From the NCBI GenBank assembly GCA_003224145.1, contig QHYN01000216.1:1-41055 (forward strand): 41,055 nt of DNA, given 5' to 3'. The notes below the pieces were generated by a model that saw only the letters and a program-made list of their open reading frames with translations, made no database searches and was not told the origin of the DNA. The translations under genes and the position numbers were made by a program. This DNA is from Acidobacteriota bacterium (GTDB taxonomy: Bacteria > Acidobacteriota > Terriglobia > Acidiferrales > UBA7541). This document shows, piece after piece, positions 25,323-35,995 of the stretch; the first letter of the stretch is position 1; each line of letters opens with the position of its first letter.

Positions 25323-27965
25323 ATGACCAACCTGCGAAAGTCGTGGAAGGTGGGGCTCACCGTTGTTTTGGTGATCGTGGTCATGCAGGCCGCGGTCTCC
25401 TCTGTGGCGAGGACCCATCGCGTGCATGCCTATCTCGTTACGCATCTGGAGCGGGCCTTTGGTCGACCGGTCGAGGTCAGAAGTTTTGACGCACGCATTT
25501 TGCCGAGCCTGCAACTGTATGCTGATGGTGTCACCGTGGGTGAAGACCCGGCGTTCGGTCATGAGTATTTTCTTCGTGCGGAGCACTTGAGCGCGGGCTT
25601 GCGCTGGTTCGGTCTGCTGCGCGGCCATTTTGAATTCGGGACGTTGTCCTTCAGCAAGCCGAGCCTGATTTTGGTGCGTAACTCCCAAGGCCGCTGGAAT
25701 CTCGAGCAGTGGCTGCCTCCGGCAAAGGTCAATTCCTCGCAGGGAGCGCGCGTTTACGGACCGCTGCCGCCTGCCGCGCCCGTGAACCGGCTCGAGCGAA
25801 TCGAGTTCGACGAAGGGCGCGTCAATTTCAAGAACGAGGAGGACAAGCTGCCGTTTGCGTTCACCAGCGTTTCAGGCAGCGTCGAGCAGGTCTCTCCGGG
25901 CCGTTGGCGACTGCGACTCGAGGCCCAACCCTGGCGCAGCGGCATTCTTCTGCAATCCGCGGGAACGATCCGCGTTAGTGGAGACTTGGCCGGCACCTCT
26001 GCCCGGTTGCAGCCGGCGCAAATCACTTTGCACTGGAGTGAAGCCTCGCTCGCCGATGTCTTCCGTCTTTTCCGCGGCCAGGATTACGGCTTGCGCGGTG
26101 TCTTCGCTCTGGACGCCACCGCGAAAAGTGACGGCACCAGAAGCGACGGCTCCAAAAACGACGGTCCGGGGGATTGGATCTATTCCGTGCAAGCGCGCGG
26201 CCGGGAGATTCATCGCTGGGATTTGACCGAGCGTGCTGACAATCCCGCGTTGAATTTGGACATCAAAGGCCGGTGGAATATCGGCACGGGAATTCTTCTC
26301 GCCGACCAAGTCGTGGTGGAGGGCCCGCGTTCGAATCTGCGTGGAATGTTCCGTTATGTCGCCGGCAGCGCGCCGACGATGGAATTGCGCCTGGATTCCA
26401 TGGGCATTCAGGCCTCGGATTTGCTCGCAACGTATCGCGCGTTTCAACCGGACGTCGCCGAAGGCGTGACCGCGGAGCAGTATTTTACCGGCGGCATGAT
26501 CCTACGTGGATGGCCCCTTGCGCTGGAATCCGCGGCGCTTTCCAGTAGAGGGGGAATCGTGAAAGTGCCTGGCTTCCAGGAGGATATTAGAATCGGCCCG
26601 GTAAACGGTGGTAGCGAGCGTGGCGCGCTGGTCTTCGGGCCGGTGCGCGTCGCGCTAGGCGGTGAAGTCCGCGATGTCATCAATCCCAAGAGGCGGCGTG
26701 TGGCGCTGGCGATGGACAATGCTGCTGATTTGACTTTCACCCAAGACTTGAACACGCACGCTGGGAGCTTAAGCATTGAGGGAAACATCTCTAAGGTGGA
26801 GAATTTCCTGAGGCTGGCGGCAGCGCTGGGGCGGCCCCTGAATCACGGCTGGGAACTCAGCGGCCAGGCTACTGCGGTGACACAATGGGAATGGAAAGAA
26901 CCCTTCAAAGGCCGTTGGAACGGAATCGTAACGTTCAATAAGGCGTCTTTGGCTGTCGCGGGTCTGAATCAGCCGTTGAATCTATTGGAAGCTCGCTTGA
27001 GTTGGCTCGACGGGCGGCGCATCGCGCGCGCCCTGAGAGTGGGAGGCTTCGGCGGGACGTGGATGGGAGTGATCGAGGAAACGCCGAGAAGCGATAGCGG
27101 GACCGGACCGAATTGGAAATTCGGTCTTCTCGTGGACCAATTGAATGCCGCCGAACTCGACCGCTGGGTGGGGCCGCGCGCACGGCCAAACTGGCTTCAG
27201 CGTCTGTTAGGGTCCGTGTTGGGTGAAGTGACGCCCGCGACACCCGCCAGTGAACTGGTGCGGCGCGTCGACGCCGAAGGCGAATTGCACATCACGCGCT
27301 TGACAATCGAAAAATTGAAACTGGAGAACGTGCTCGCTAAGGGATCGCTCCGTAATCTGAAACTCGAGGTTCCTGAGGCGGAAGCCGAATGGGCCGGGGG
27401 CAAAGTGCTGGCAAAAATTGACGCGAATTTTTTGCCCCGGCCGAGCTATGAAATTACGGCGGAACTCGATCGCCTCAACCTGGCGAAATTACCCGCAGCA
27501 GGGCGAATGGCGGAACACCTCAGCGGCGCGGCGTCCGGCAATCTGGAGTTGAAGACGAGCGGAGTGGGGCGCGAAGAGCTCTTGCAGAATTTGGATGGGC
27601 GCGGGGTCGTGCATTTGAAAAAGGTTGAGCTTCGAGGATGGGACGTCCCGGCGAGCGTCGCGGATGGCGCTGCCCACGCAGGGAACTCCCAGTGGCCTGC
27701 GGGAGAATGTGCTTTTTTGGTACGCAACAGGAACATTGTCTTGCAGTGGCTGCAACTGAATGCCGGGCGCGAACAGACTTCCGTGGAGGGCACGTTGAGT
27801 TTCGGCTCGGATGCTGACCTCAGTGTCTCGACTCACTCCTTGGAAAAAAGCAAGGTGCAACCGGAGAAAGCTTCCGGAAAGGAGCACGTCTTAAAGATTT
27901 CCGGTCCGCTGGATGGGCCACGCGTCTCGCTGGAGAAAACGGCTGAGCCTCAGTTGGTAAATTGA
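25323..27965 (+). CDS. AsmA-family (AsmA/TamB-like) envelope protein
   Basis: An 880-aa protein with a single N-terminal membrane anchor (~9-28) and a large periplasmic beta-rich body. The AsmA N-terminal pattern is visible: a helix followed by HLERAFGRPVEVRSFDARIL, PSLQLYADGVTVGED, FLRAEHLSAGLRWFGLLRGH, FEFGTLSFSKPSLILVRNSQ and GRWNLEQWL. The C-terminal half repeats strand patterns (for example SGAASGNLELKTSGVGREEL, LQNLDGRGVVHLKKVELRGW) found in AsmA-like 2 domains. AsmA/TamB-type proteins are thought to bridge inner and outer membrane for lipid transport. A tandem five-residue repeat (KSDGT/RSDGS/KNDGP) lies at 26124-26168. Last gene of the plus-strand run with rnc-lepB. Confidence 0.82.
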   Translation: MTNLRKSWKVGLTVVLVIVVMQAAVSSVARTHRVHAYLVTHLERAFGRPVEVRSFDARILPSLQLYADGVTVGEDPAFGHEYFLRAEHLSAGLRWFGLLRGHFEFGTLSFSKPSLILVRNSQGRWNLEQWLPPAKVNSSQGARVYGPLPPAAPVNRLERIEFDEGRVNFKNEEDKLPFAFTSVSGSVEQVSPGRWRLRLEAQPWRSGILLQSAGTIRVSGDLAGTSARLQPAQITLHWSEASLADVFRLFRGQDYGLRGVFALDATAKSDGTRSDGSKNDGPGDWIYSVQARGREIHRWDLTERADNPALNLDIKGRWNIGTGILLADQVVVEGPRSNLRGMFRYVAGSAPTMELRLDSMGIQASDLLATYRAFQPDVAEGVTAEQYFTGGMILRGWPLALESAALSSRGGIVKVPGFQEDIRIGPVNGGSERGALVFGPVRVALGGEVRDVINPKRRRVALAMDNAADLTFTQDLNTHAGSLSIEGNISKVENFLRLAAALGRPLNHGWELSGQATAVTQWEWKEPFKGRWNGIVTFNKASLAVAGLNQPLNLLEARLSWLDGRRIARALRVGGFGGTWMGVIEETPRSDSGTGPNWKFGLLVDQLNAAELDRWVGPRARPNWLQRLLGSVLGEVTPATPASELVRRVDAEGELHITRLTIEKLKLENVLAKGSLRNLKLEVPEAEAEWAGGKVLAKIDANFLPRPSYEITAELDRLNLAKLPAAGRMAEHLSGAASGNLELKTSGVGREELLQNLDGRGVVHLKKVELRGWDVPASVADGAAHAGNSQWPAGECAFLVRNRNIVLQWLQLNAGREQTSVEGTLSFGSDADLSVSTHSLEKSKVQPEKASGKEHVLKISGPLDGPRVSLEKTAEPQLVN

Positions 27966-28039
27966 GCTTTCAGGCGCTCCTTGTTCCGCCGACGGTGGGA
28001 TTCCGCCTGCGAGGCCAGCTGCAAACTAATTTGCCGTGC

Positions 28040-28060
28040 AAAGTATAAAGTATTACTTTA
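28040..28060. promoter_or_regulatory. Candidate operator: tandem AAAGTAT repeats with inverted TACTTTA
   Basis: Two direct AAAGTAT copies (28040-28046, 28047-28053) are followed by TACTTTA (28054-28060), giving a perfect AAAGTA-T-TACTTT palindrome at 28047-28059. This AT-rich block stands out in a GC-rich gap about 100 bp upstream of the S9 peptidase ATG. It could be a transcription-factor site; the factor is unknown. Confidence 0.4.
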
Positions 28061-28087
28061 AGTCTGGCCGTAACATATTGTGTAGGA

Positions 28088-28152
28088 ACAGGTTACTCCG
28101 CCAAGCGGGTTCGGGTCGGCCCGGGATGGGCGGGGACGCAAAGCCTCAGGAG
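28088..28152 (+). ncRNA. Candidate structured leader with c-di-GMP-I (GEMM)-like core, incomplete
   Basis: The stretch GGGACGCAAAGCC (28133-28145) is identical to the most conserved segment of GEMM-I c-di-GMP riboswitches. Around it AGGTT (28090-28094) can pair with AGCCT (28142-28146, one G-U pair), and CTCCGCC (28096-28102) with GGCGGGG (28129-28135), forming P1/P2-like stems; the ribosome site AGGAGG follows at once. However the usual left-strand GGCAAACC and the whole 3' tetraloop-receptor stem are missing, because the start codon is only 14 bases downstream. So it is a partial or variant match, not a confident riboswitch. Confidence 0.3.
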
Positions 28153-28158
28153 GGCACG

Positions 28159-30249
28159 ATGAAGCATTCTGTCTTGTCAATCGTCCTGCTTGCTTTCGTT
28201 TTTTCTAGTATCGCAAGCGCGCAGAAGCCCATCACGCTGGAACAGGTGCTAAGCGCGCCGTTCCCCTCGGATTTGACGGCTGCGAAAAAGAGCAACCGCA
28301 TTGCGTGGATATTCGACCAGCAAGGCAAGCGAAACATTTGGGCGGCTGAAGCCGGATTTGCCGCGCGGCAAGTTACGAAATACAACGAAGACGACGGACA
28401 GGAACTGTCCGATCTGGCCTTTTCTCTGGACGGAAACACCATCGTTTACGTCCGCGGCGGAGGAAAGAATGCTGCGGGACAGGTGCCCAATCCCACCAGC
28501 AATCCCGCGGGAGCGGAACAAGCCGTTTGGACCGTAACTTGGACCAGTGGCGACCCCAAGCGCGTTGACGCCGGCAATTCGCCCGATGTTTCTTCGCGCG
28601 GAACCATTTCTTTTGTCAAAGACGGCCAGATCTGGCTGGCACCGCTCGATGGATCGGAAAAGCCGCAGCAGCTTGTGGCCCGCGGCCGGAATCTCAATCC
28701 GCGCTGGTGCCCGGATGGCAGCAAGCTGGCCTTCGTTTCCGCGCGCGGCGATCACAGCTTCATCGGCGTCTACGATGCTTCACCAAAGACCGTGGAATTC
28801 CTTTCGCCTTCAGTCGATTCCGATAGCAATTTTGTCTGGTCGCTCGACGGCAAACGCATCGCGTTTGTGCGCCGCCCGGCGGAGCCGCGCGACGCCCCTC
28901 AGGGCTTTTTCATTGCCCCGGATAAGCCGCATCCCTGGGCCATTTGGGTCGCAGACGCCACTACGCGCGCTGCAAAGGAAATCTGGCACAGCAGCGCAAC
29001 GCCCCGGGCTTCGTTTCCTTACATGGCCGAAGATACCGGCGGTGGCGTTCTCAATTGGGCCGCCGACAATCTGTTGGTGATCGCCTCCGAAGAAGACGGC
29101 TGGCAGCACCTCTACTCACTTTCCGCCGACGGCGGCGCGCCGAAGCTGCTCACGCCGGGAAATTGCGAAGTCGAGCAGTGGTCTTTCACCCCGGACAAAA
29201 AAGCTCTCCTGTTCAACTCCAATTGCGGCGATGTCGACCGCCGTCATTTGTGGAGTACAAGTATTTCCGGAGGCGCTCCCATTCAGTGGACGCGAGGCGA
29301 GGGAATTGAGTGGAGTCCGGTGATGCTCTCTGATGGCCAGACGTTCGCCTTTCTGGCTTCCGGCGTAACGCACCCCGCAAGACCCGTTGTGAGCAATTTT
29401 GGAGCCAGCTCGATGCCCGCGTTGGCAGCAGAAGCGTGGCCCAAGGATTTTCCTTCAGATCGATTGGTAATTCCTCAACAGGCCATCTTCAAAGCGACGG
29501 ATGGCCTCGAACTGCACGCACAAGTTTTTGCACCGTCGGGAGGGAAGCCTGGTGAAAAGCGTCCTGCTCTGATTTTTCTTCATGGCGGACCGATTCGCCA
29601 AATGCTGCTCGGGTGGCATTACATGTACTACTACTCGAATTCTTATGCCATGAACCAGTACCTCGCCAGCCGCGGCTACATCGTCCTCGCACTCAACTAC
29701 CGCAGCGGCATTGGCTACGGCCGCGCCTTCCGCGAAGCAGTCGGCCGAGCCGGCCGCGGCGCAACGGAATATCAAGATGTTGTCGCCGCAGGAAAATATT
29801 TGCAGAGCCGTTCCGACGTCGACCCCAAGCGCATCGGTCTCTGGGGCGGCAGCTACGGCGGCTATCTGACGGCACTTGGCCTCGGCCGCAATTCCGATCT
29901 ATTCGCTGCGGGCGTCGATCTGCACGGTGTGCACGACTGGCCGACGGACAACTGGGACGGAAAAAATATCCCGCCGGAGCTAACCAAGCTGGCGCATGAT
30001 TCTTCCCCCGTCACTTCCGTAAACACGTGGAGGTCTCCCGTTCTTTTCATTCACGGCGACGATGACCGTAACGTTTATTTCACGCAGACCGTCGACCTCG
30101 TCGCGCGCCTTCGCGATAAGAATGTGGACATCGAGCAGCTCGTCTTTCCCGACGAAATTCACGATTTTCTGCTGTACCGTGACTGGCTGGCGGCGTACCA
30201 TGCGGCGAGCGATTTCTTCGATCGCCGCCTGAAAGCGCCGGAAAAGTAG
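28159..30249 (+). CDS. Secreted S9-family (prolyl oligopeptidase/DPP-type) peptidase
   Basis: ATG 28159 has a strong AGGAGG site; the product is 696 aa with a signal peptide (MKHSVLSIVLLAFVFSSIAS, cleavage near SAQK). Residues ~25-400 form a WD40/TolB-like propeller (repeats such as LAFSLDGNTIVYVRGGG, NPRWCPDGSKLAFVSARGD, FVWSLDGKRIAFVRRP). The C-terminal alpha/beta-hydrolase domain carries Ser565 in GLWGGSYGGYLT, the acid in HGDDDRNVYF (~Asp636) and His668 in DEIHDFLLY. Such enzymes cleave short peptides, often after proline. Residues 465-500 contain HGGPIRQMLLGWHYMYYYSN, the oxyanion loop. It is preceded by an unusual leader (candidate operator and GEMM-like core), suggesting special regulation. 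Confidence 0.93.
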   Translation: MKHSVLSIVLLAFVFSSIASAQKPITLEQVLSAPFPSDLTAAKKSNRIAWIFDQQGKRNIWAAEAGFAARQVTKYNEDDGQELSDLAFSLDGNTIVYVRGGGKNAAGQVPNPTSNPAGAEQAVWTVTWTSGDPKRVDAGNSPDVSSRGTISFVKDGQIWLAPLDGSEKPQQLVARGRNLNPRWCPDGSKLAFVSARGDHSFIGVYDASPKTVEFLSPSVDSDSNFVWSLDGKRIAFVRRPAEPRDAPQGFFIAPDKPHPWAIWVADATTRAAKEIWHSSATPRASFPYMAEDTGGGVLNWAADNLLVIASEEDGWQHLYSLSADGGAPKLLTPGNCEVEQWSFTPDKKALLFNSNCGDVDRRHLWSTSISGGAPIQWTRGEGIEWSPVMLSDGQTFAFLASGVTHPARPVVSNFGASSMPALAAEAWPKDFPSDRLVIPQQAIFKATDGLELHAQVFAPSGGKPGEKRPALIFLHGGPIRQMLLGWHYMYYYSNSYAMNQYLASRGYIVLALNYRSGIGYGRAFREAVGRAGRGATEYQDVVAAGKYLQSRSDVDPKRIGLWGGSYGGYLTALGLGRNSDLFAAGVDLHGVHDWPTDNWDGKNIPPELTKLAHDSSPVTSVNTWRSPVLFIHGDDDRNVYFTQTVDLVARLRDKNVDIEQLVFPDEIHDFLLYRDWLAAYHAASDFFDRRLKAPEK

Positions 30250-30267
30250 ATTTGTTTCTCAACGTGT

Positions 30268-30296
30268 GACTCCGCGCGAGAATTTCTCGCCGAGTC
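30268..30296. terminator. 12-bp hairpin after the S9 peptidase gene
   Basis: GACTC (30268-30272) and GAGTC (30292-30296) enclose GCGAGAA-T-TTCTCGC (30276-30290), making a compact stem of about 12 bp, 19 bases after the S9 stop. No T-tract follows, so it may be a processing or attenuation hairpin. Its position supports ATG 30317 rather than GTG 30266 as the start of the next gene. Confidence 0.4.
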
Positions 30297-30316
30297 CCTA
30301 TGTGGCGATCAATCCG

Positions 30317-31294
30317 ATGAAAAGCAAAATATTTCTGGTTGCCGGGCCGTTTCTTTTGGCCGCCGCAATTGTGCTCTCACGCGATCAGCGCGCCAATCTC
30401 CTCCCGAAATTGCAGCCCGGGCAGAGCCTCACCTACCTGATTCGCTATCGCGCTGAGAAAAACGTGAAGACCGAGAGCAATGTTGCCGTACCCATGGCTC
30501 CCGATTCCTCGCAGATGGACGCCCACGGTATGCTGCGAATCGAAATTCTGAATCTGCAGCAAGTGGGCGGAAAACCGGCCATTCACGCCCGTGGTCAGTT
30601 TCTCAATTTGGAGTCCGGAATGGGCGAGAAGAAACCCGCTGACAAGAAACCGGATCCTCAGCAGCAGCGCATCGATACTGCGATCCGGTCGATCGAATTC
30701 ACGATCTTGCCCGATGGCTCCACGGAAAAAATCAATGGCTTGGACGCGCTCCCTCCCGAGCAACAGCAAATCTGGCAGGAATGGGTGGCGCGGTTTGCCG
30801 TGGGCTGGACACTTCCCGCTGAGGGCGCAAAGATCGGTGATAAATGGAAAGTGGAACAACTGGAGCAGTCCGCCTCTCCGATCGCCGCGCTCATTTGGGC
30901 CCGGGATTCCAGGTATGTCAGGAATGAGCCATGTCGACCAAGCCAACTTTCTATCACCGGCGACATTTCTCCCTCGAGCGGCCTGGCCGACGAATGCGCG
31001 GTGCTGCTCACCACCGCCAAGCTGGTGCAGAAATCGTCAGCAAAAGATGCGACCCCGGAAACCTTCAAGCTCCGCGAATTGAAAACGATGGGCACCGTGA
31101 AGGGCACGAACGAAATCATCACCTACATCTCGCTCACAACTGGCCTCGTCGTGCGGGCAACCGAAGAAGCCCATCAGCAGATGGACGTGGTCATCGCCAA
31201 AGTCGATGGCTCCAATCGCGTGCACTACAATGTGGACGCGGCAAGCCACTCCGAAGTTCTGCTGCTCACCGAAAGCCCGCCCTCGCATCCTTGA
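30317..31294 (+). CDS. Secreted protein of unknown function
   Basis: ATG 30317 begins a hydrophobic signal segment (MKSKIFLVAGPFLLAAAIVL); the product is 325 aa. I do not recognise a firm family, but the layout resembles DUF6263-type exported proteins: a beta-rich body starting LQPGQSLTYLIRYRAEK, IEFTILPDGSTEKINGLDAL, WVARFAVGWTLPAEGAKIGD (typical of a 'property compared with a reference output' pattern) and a conserved-looking end ITYISLTTGLVVRATEEAHQ. Residues ~110-120 are Lys/Pro-rich (GEKKPADKKPDPQQQ). Two cysteines (in NEPCRPSQ and ADECAVLL) may form a disulfide. It lies between the S9 peptidase and uvrB on the same strand, with a hairpin before it, so it may have its own expression. Confidence 0.65.
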   Translation: MKSKIFLVAGPFLLAAAIVLSRDQRANLLPKLQPGQSLTYLIRYRAEKNVKTESNVAVPMAPDSSQMDAHGMLRIEILNLQQVGGKPAIHARGQFLNLESGMGEKKPADKKPDPQQQRIDTAIRSIEFTILPDGSTEKINGLDALPPEQQQIWQEWVARFAVGWTLPAEGAKIGDKWKVEQLEQSASPIAALIWARDSRYVRNEPCRPSQLSITGDISPSSGLADECAVLLTTAKLVQKSSAKDATPETFKLRELKTMGTVKGTNEIITYISLTTGLVVRATEEAHQQMDVVIAKVDGSNRVHYNVDAASHSEVLLLTESPPSHP

Positions 31295-31397
31295 TGTGGC
31301 CATCTTTGCGCACTCTCCCTGCAAACGAGAAAGATTGCCCGCTGGGGTATAATGAGCGTTTCTGCATTACGCGACAAAGCAGCAGGAGACCCTTCCG

Positions 31398-33445
<2,048 letters not shown>

Positions 33446-33449
<4 letters not shown>

Positions 33450-34681
33450 TATTCTGCCCATGTCACGTACTCCTTATCGCGAGGAGGAACTTCTTGGGCT
33501 AGTGCGGCTCTCCACGCGCTCACCTTCTTGGCCATCTCCCAGACCATGTCATCCAATGCGTCGGCTGACGATTTACAGCGGGTATTGGTGAGTGCTGCCC
33601 AACAGAAACGAGTTGCGGTACGAACCAGGATGGCGCTAGTTCCTCCCAGGTCACCACCGTGCCACCAGTGACCCGCCGCGTTTACTTGCCACCCCCGCGC
33701 GTAGTTCGACTTGACATTGCTGGGAGTCGTCATCCTCCGAATGGTTTCAGGCTTCAGAATGTTACGGCTGACATCAAACCCGTCTACATGCGTCGCAAAA
33801 CGCACCAGATCGGTTGGAGTGGCGATCCAGCCTCCATGCGAGTCCATCCTGGTCACATTTAGCGCATAGGGATCGTCGTTGTGGTCCTCGCCTTCCACCA
33901 AGCTTTGTTGATAATAAGTGACCTCTCGTGGCGCGCGATCCTTCAGGGTGTTTCCGCCCATCCGCATGTCCGTAATCCCACAAGGCGAGAGAATTGTCTT
34001 TTGCACGTAGTCTGCATACGACTGCCCCGTAATCTTTTCAATCACTCGACCTAGAATGCAGTACCCGAAATTCGAATAGGCAAAGACCCTTCCGGGAGGG
34101 TTCTTGAGAGGCAGAGTATCCAGAGCCCACGAGATGAGTTCGGCTTGATTCATTTCGGTGTTGGAAAACATCGGGTCGTGCCAAAGGTCCCAGTCGCCCG
34201 ACGTGTGGGTTAGCAAATGGTCGATGGTAATTTGCTCGATGCCTTGCCCGTAAGGCTGCTTGCCATACTTCGTTTCTAGGATGCCTCGTTCTCCAAAGAT
34301 AGTGTCTTCGCTTCGGAGGCAGCTGGTTTCGATCAGGCTAAAAACCGCGGCGGATGTGATCGGTTTGCTCACGCTCGCGATACGAAAGAGATGGGAGGTT
34401 GTCAATCGCTCTCGCGCATCGTGACCAGTCATTCCGAAAGCTTGCTTATATGCCAGACGACCATTCCGGGCGATGGCAACTGAAAGCCCGGGCGCATTGA
34501 ATTTCCGCCGATAATCCTCAGCAACGCTCGCCATTGCTTCTCGCTCGGATTGTTCAATTTCGTCATCCGGTGGGAAAGCGGGCAAGATGCCTTGTCTCCC
34601 GGGCAAGCCAGGTATACCCAACGCAGCTGCGCCACAAAACATGCTCTTCAGTAGCGTTCGCCGCGTCACATCCCCTGTCAT
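33446..34681 (-). CDS. Tat-exported serine hydrolase (beta-lactamase/S12 family)
   Basis: ATG 34681 places a twin-arginine signal at the N-terminus ([20 protein letters not shown]); a GTG at 34780 with GAGGG upstream would add 33 residues and cannot be excluded. The 411-aa protein has the class C/S12 motifs: S103-V-S-K106 ([10 protein letters not shown]), the Tyr-Ser-Asn of [13 protein letters not shown], and HGG in [12 protein letters not shown]. Such enzymes hydrolyse beta-lactams, D-Ala peptides or esters; the family is wide and the true substrate is unknown. A beta-lactam resistance role is not implied. Encoded 15-114 bp downstream of the GT2 gene (depending on start) in the same direction, perhaps co-transcribed. 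Its stop codon overlaps that of uvrB. Confidence 0.85.
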
Positions 34682-34794
34682 ATGTTCAAAGACGTCCCAG
34701 ACCCTAGAAACGTCAGGGTCGGCCACATCCGATCCTTGAAGCCTTGGCGGAGCTCTTTTCAGTCGGGCCGGGGGTACCACCTGCCGAGCCCTCG

Positions 34795-35952
34795 CTACAC
34801 TACGCCACGCCTCAATTCCTCTAACGGGTAAAACGTGTCACGCCAGACGATGCCGCCTTGCCTCACCGTCACAAATGCAGAGCGCACGATCATGTAGCTC
34901 ATGAGTACGGCGCCGATGGGCTGTGCCAGCGCGTAGAGCGGGGAGACGCGCATGACAACGGCGGCGATGCCGGCGTGAAAACAGACGGCGACAAACACGG
35001 CGACAGCAGCGAAGACGCGAATCCATCCCTGTCCGAAAATCAGACCGGCGAAAGGCAGCACGCTCAAAGCGAGAAGCCCCGCAATCTGGAAGGCTGCGAT
35101 CGCCAAACTGTAACCTGCTACGGCAAAGAAATTCTTCGTGACCCCACGGATGAGCTCGCCGAGGCCCGCATGCCAGCGAAGGGCGATGAAGTCCTGTCCG
35201 AAGGCCACTTCCGAACGAAAACCGGACTGTTTGACGATTTTTCCGAGCTTCATATCATCGACGACTTCCATGGCCAGGCGGAGGTGCGTGCCGCTACCCT
35301 CGTAGGCAGAGCGTTTGAGGAATTGGAATGCACCCACTCCCACATAGGCACGGGAATGGGGGTTGTTCACGCGAGAAGAGTTGGTAGCGAGATGGAAACC
35401 AAAACCCATGAAGGTGAGGAGAACCTTTTCCCAGAAGCCCGCCATCTCGAGTTCACCGAACAGAGTAAGGTGATCGAGCTTGCGCTGTTTTGTCAGAGCG
35501 ATGGCCCGCCGCAGCAAATCTGCCTTGAAGCGCACATCGGCATCGGTGAAGAGCAGCCATTCGCCCGTCGAGGCTTCGTACGCTTTCTGCAAAGCGTGAG
35601 GTTTGCCCAGCCAGCCCGCCGGAAGCTCGGCGACGTGCACGACACGCAGACACGGGTGCGCCGCTGCAAACTCATCCAGAATGCGCCCCGTCGCATCCCG
35701 CGAGCGGTCGTCCACGGCGATGACTTCCAAGTTGGGATAGTCGATTTCCATCAGTGTCGCGAGCGCAGCAGGAAGTTTCTCCTGTTCGTCTCGCGCAGCG
35801 AACAAAATCGAAATGGACGAACACTGCGCATCCGGTGCAGGAGGGAAGTCCTTCACCCACGGCAATCGGGTGGCGCCGTAGGCAACGCGCATTCCATGCG
35901 TGAGCCAGAACAATGCGATGGATCCGAATAAAAGCAGCCAGAAAAGATGCAT
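34795..35952 (-). CDS. Membrane-associated family 2 glycosyltransferase
   Basis: A 385-aa GT2 protein beginning with a membrane helix (MHLFWLLLFGSIALFWLTHG). The nucleotide-sugar region reads ISILFAARDEQEKLPAALAT with the DDRS (81-84) and the DXD-like motif D137-A-D139 in LLFTDADVRFKADL; LPAGWLGKPHALQKAYEAST is typical of carotenoid- and hopanoid-type GT2 enzymes. Further motifs include the LRLAMEVVDDMKLGKIVKQS helix with acidic residues and a catalytic-like QDFIALRWHAG. About three C-terminal membrane helices (~290-360) follow. It probably transfers a sugar to a membrane lipid; similarity to CrtQ- or HpnB-like enzymes is only by motif. Divergent from the DUF2520 gene. Confidence 0.85.
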   Translation of the reverse strand: MHLFWLLLFGSIALFWLTHGMRVAYGATRLPWVKDFPPAPDAQCSSISILFAARDEQEKLPAALATLMEIDYPNLEVIAVDDRSRDATGRILDEFAAAHPCLRVVHVAELPAGWLGKPHALQKAYEASTGEWLLFTDADVRFKADLLRRAIALTKQRKLDHLTLFGELEMAGFWEKVLLTFMGFGFHLATNSSRVNNPHSRAYVGVGAFQFLKRSAYEGSGTHLRLAMEVVDDMKLGKIVKQSGFRSEVAFGQDFIALRWHAGLGELIRGVTKNFFAVAGYSLAIAAFQIAGLLALSVLPFAGLIFGQGWIRVFAAVAVFVAVCFHAGIAAVVMRVSPLYALAQPIGAVLMSYMIVRSAFVTVRQGGIVWRDTFYPLEELRRGVV

Positions 35953-35995
35953 CGAAATTGTTGTTAACGTTGCCCTCAGGTTATCCTAACACGTG

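Noticed and set aside
34858-35931. 357-aa plus-strand frame.
   Set aside because: Antisense to the GT2 glycosyltransferase, which has clear motifs; no domain visible in the antisense product.
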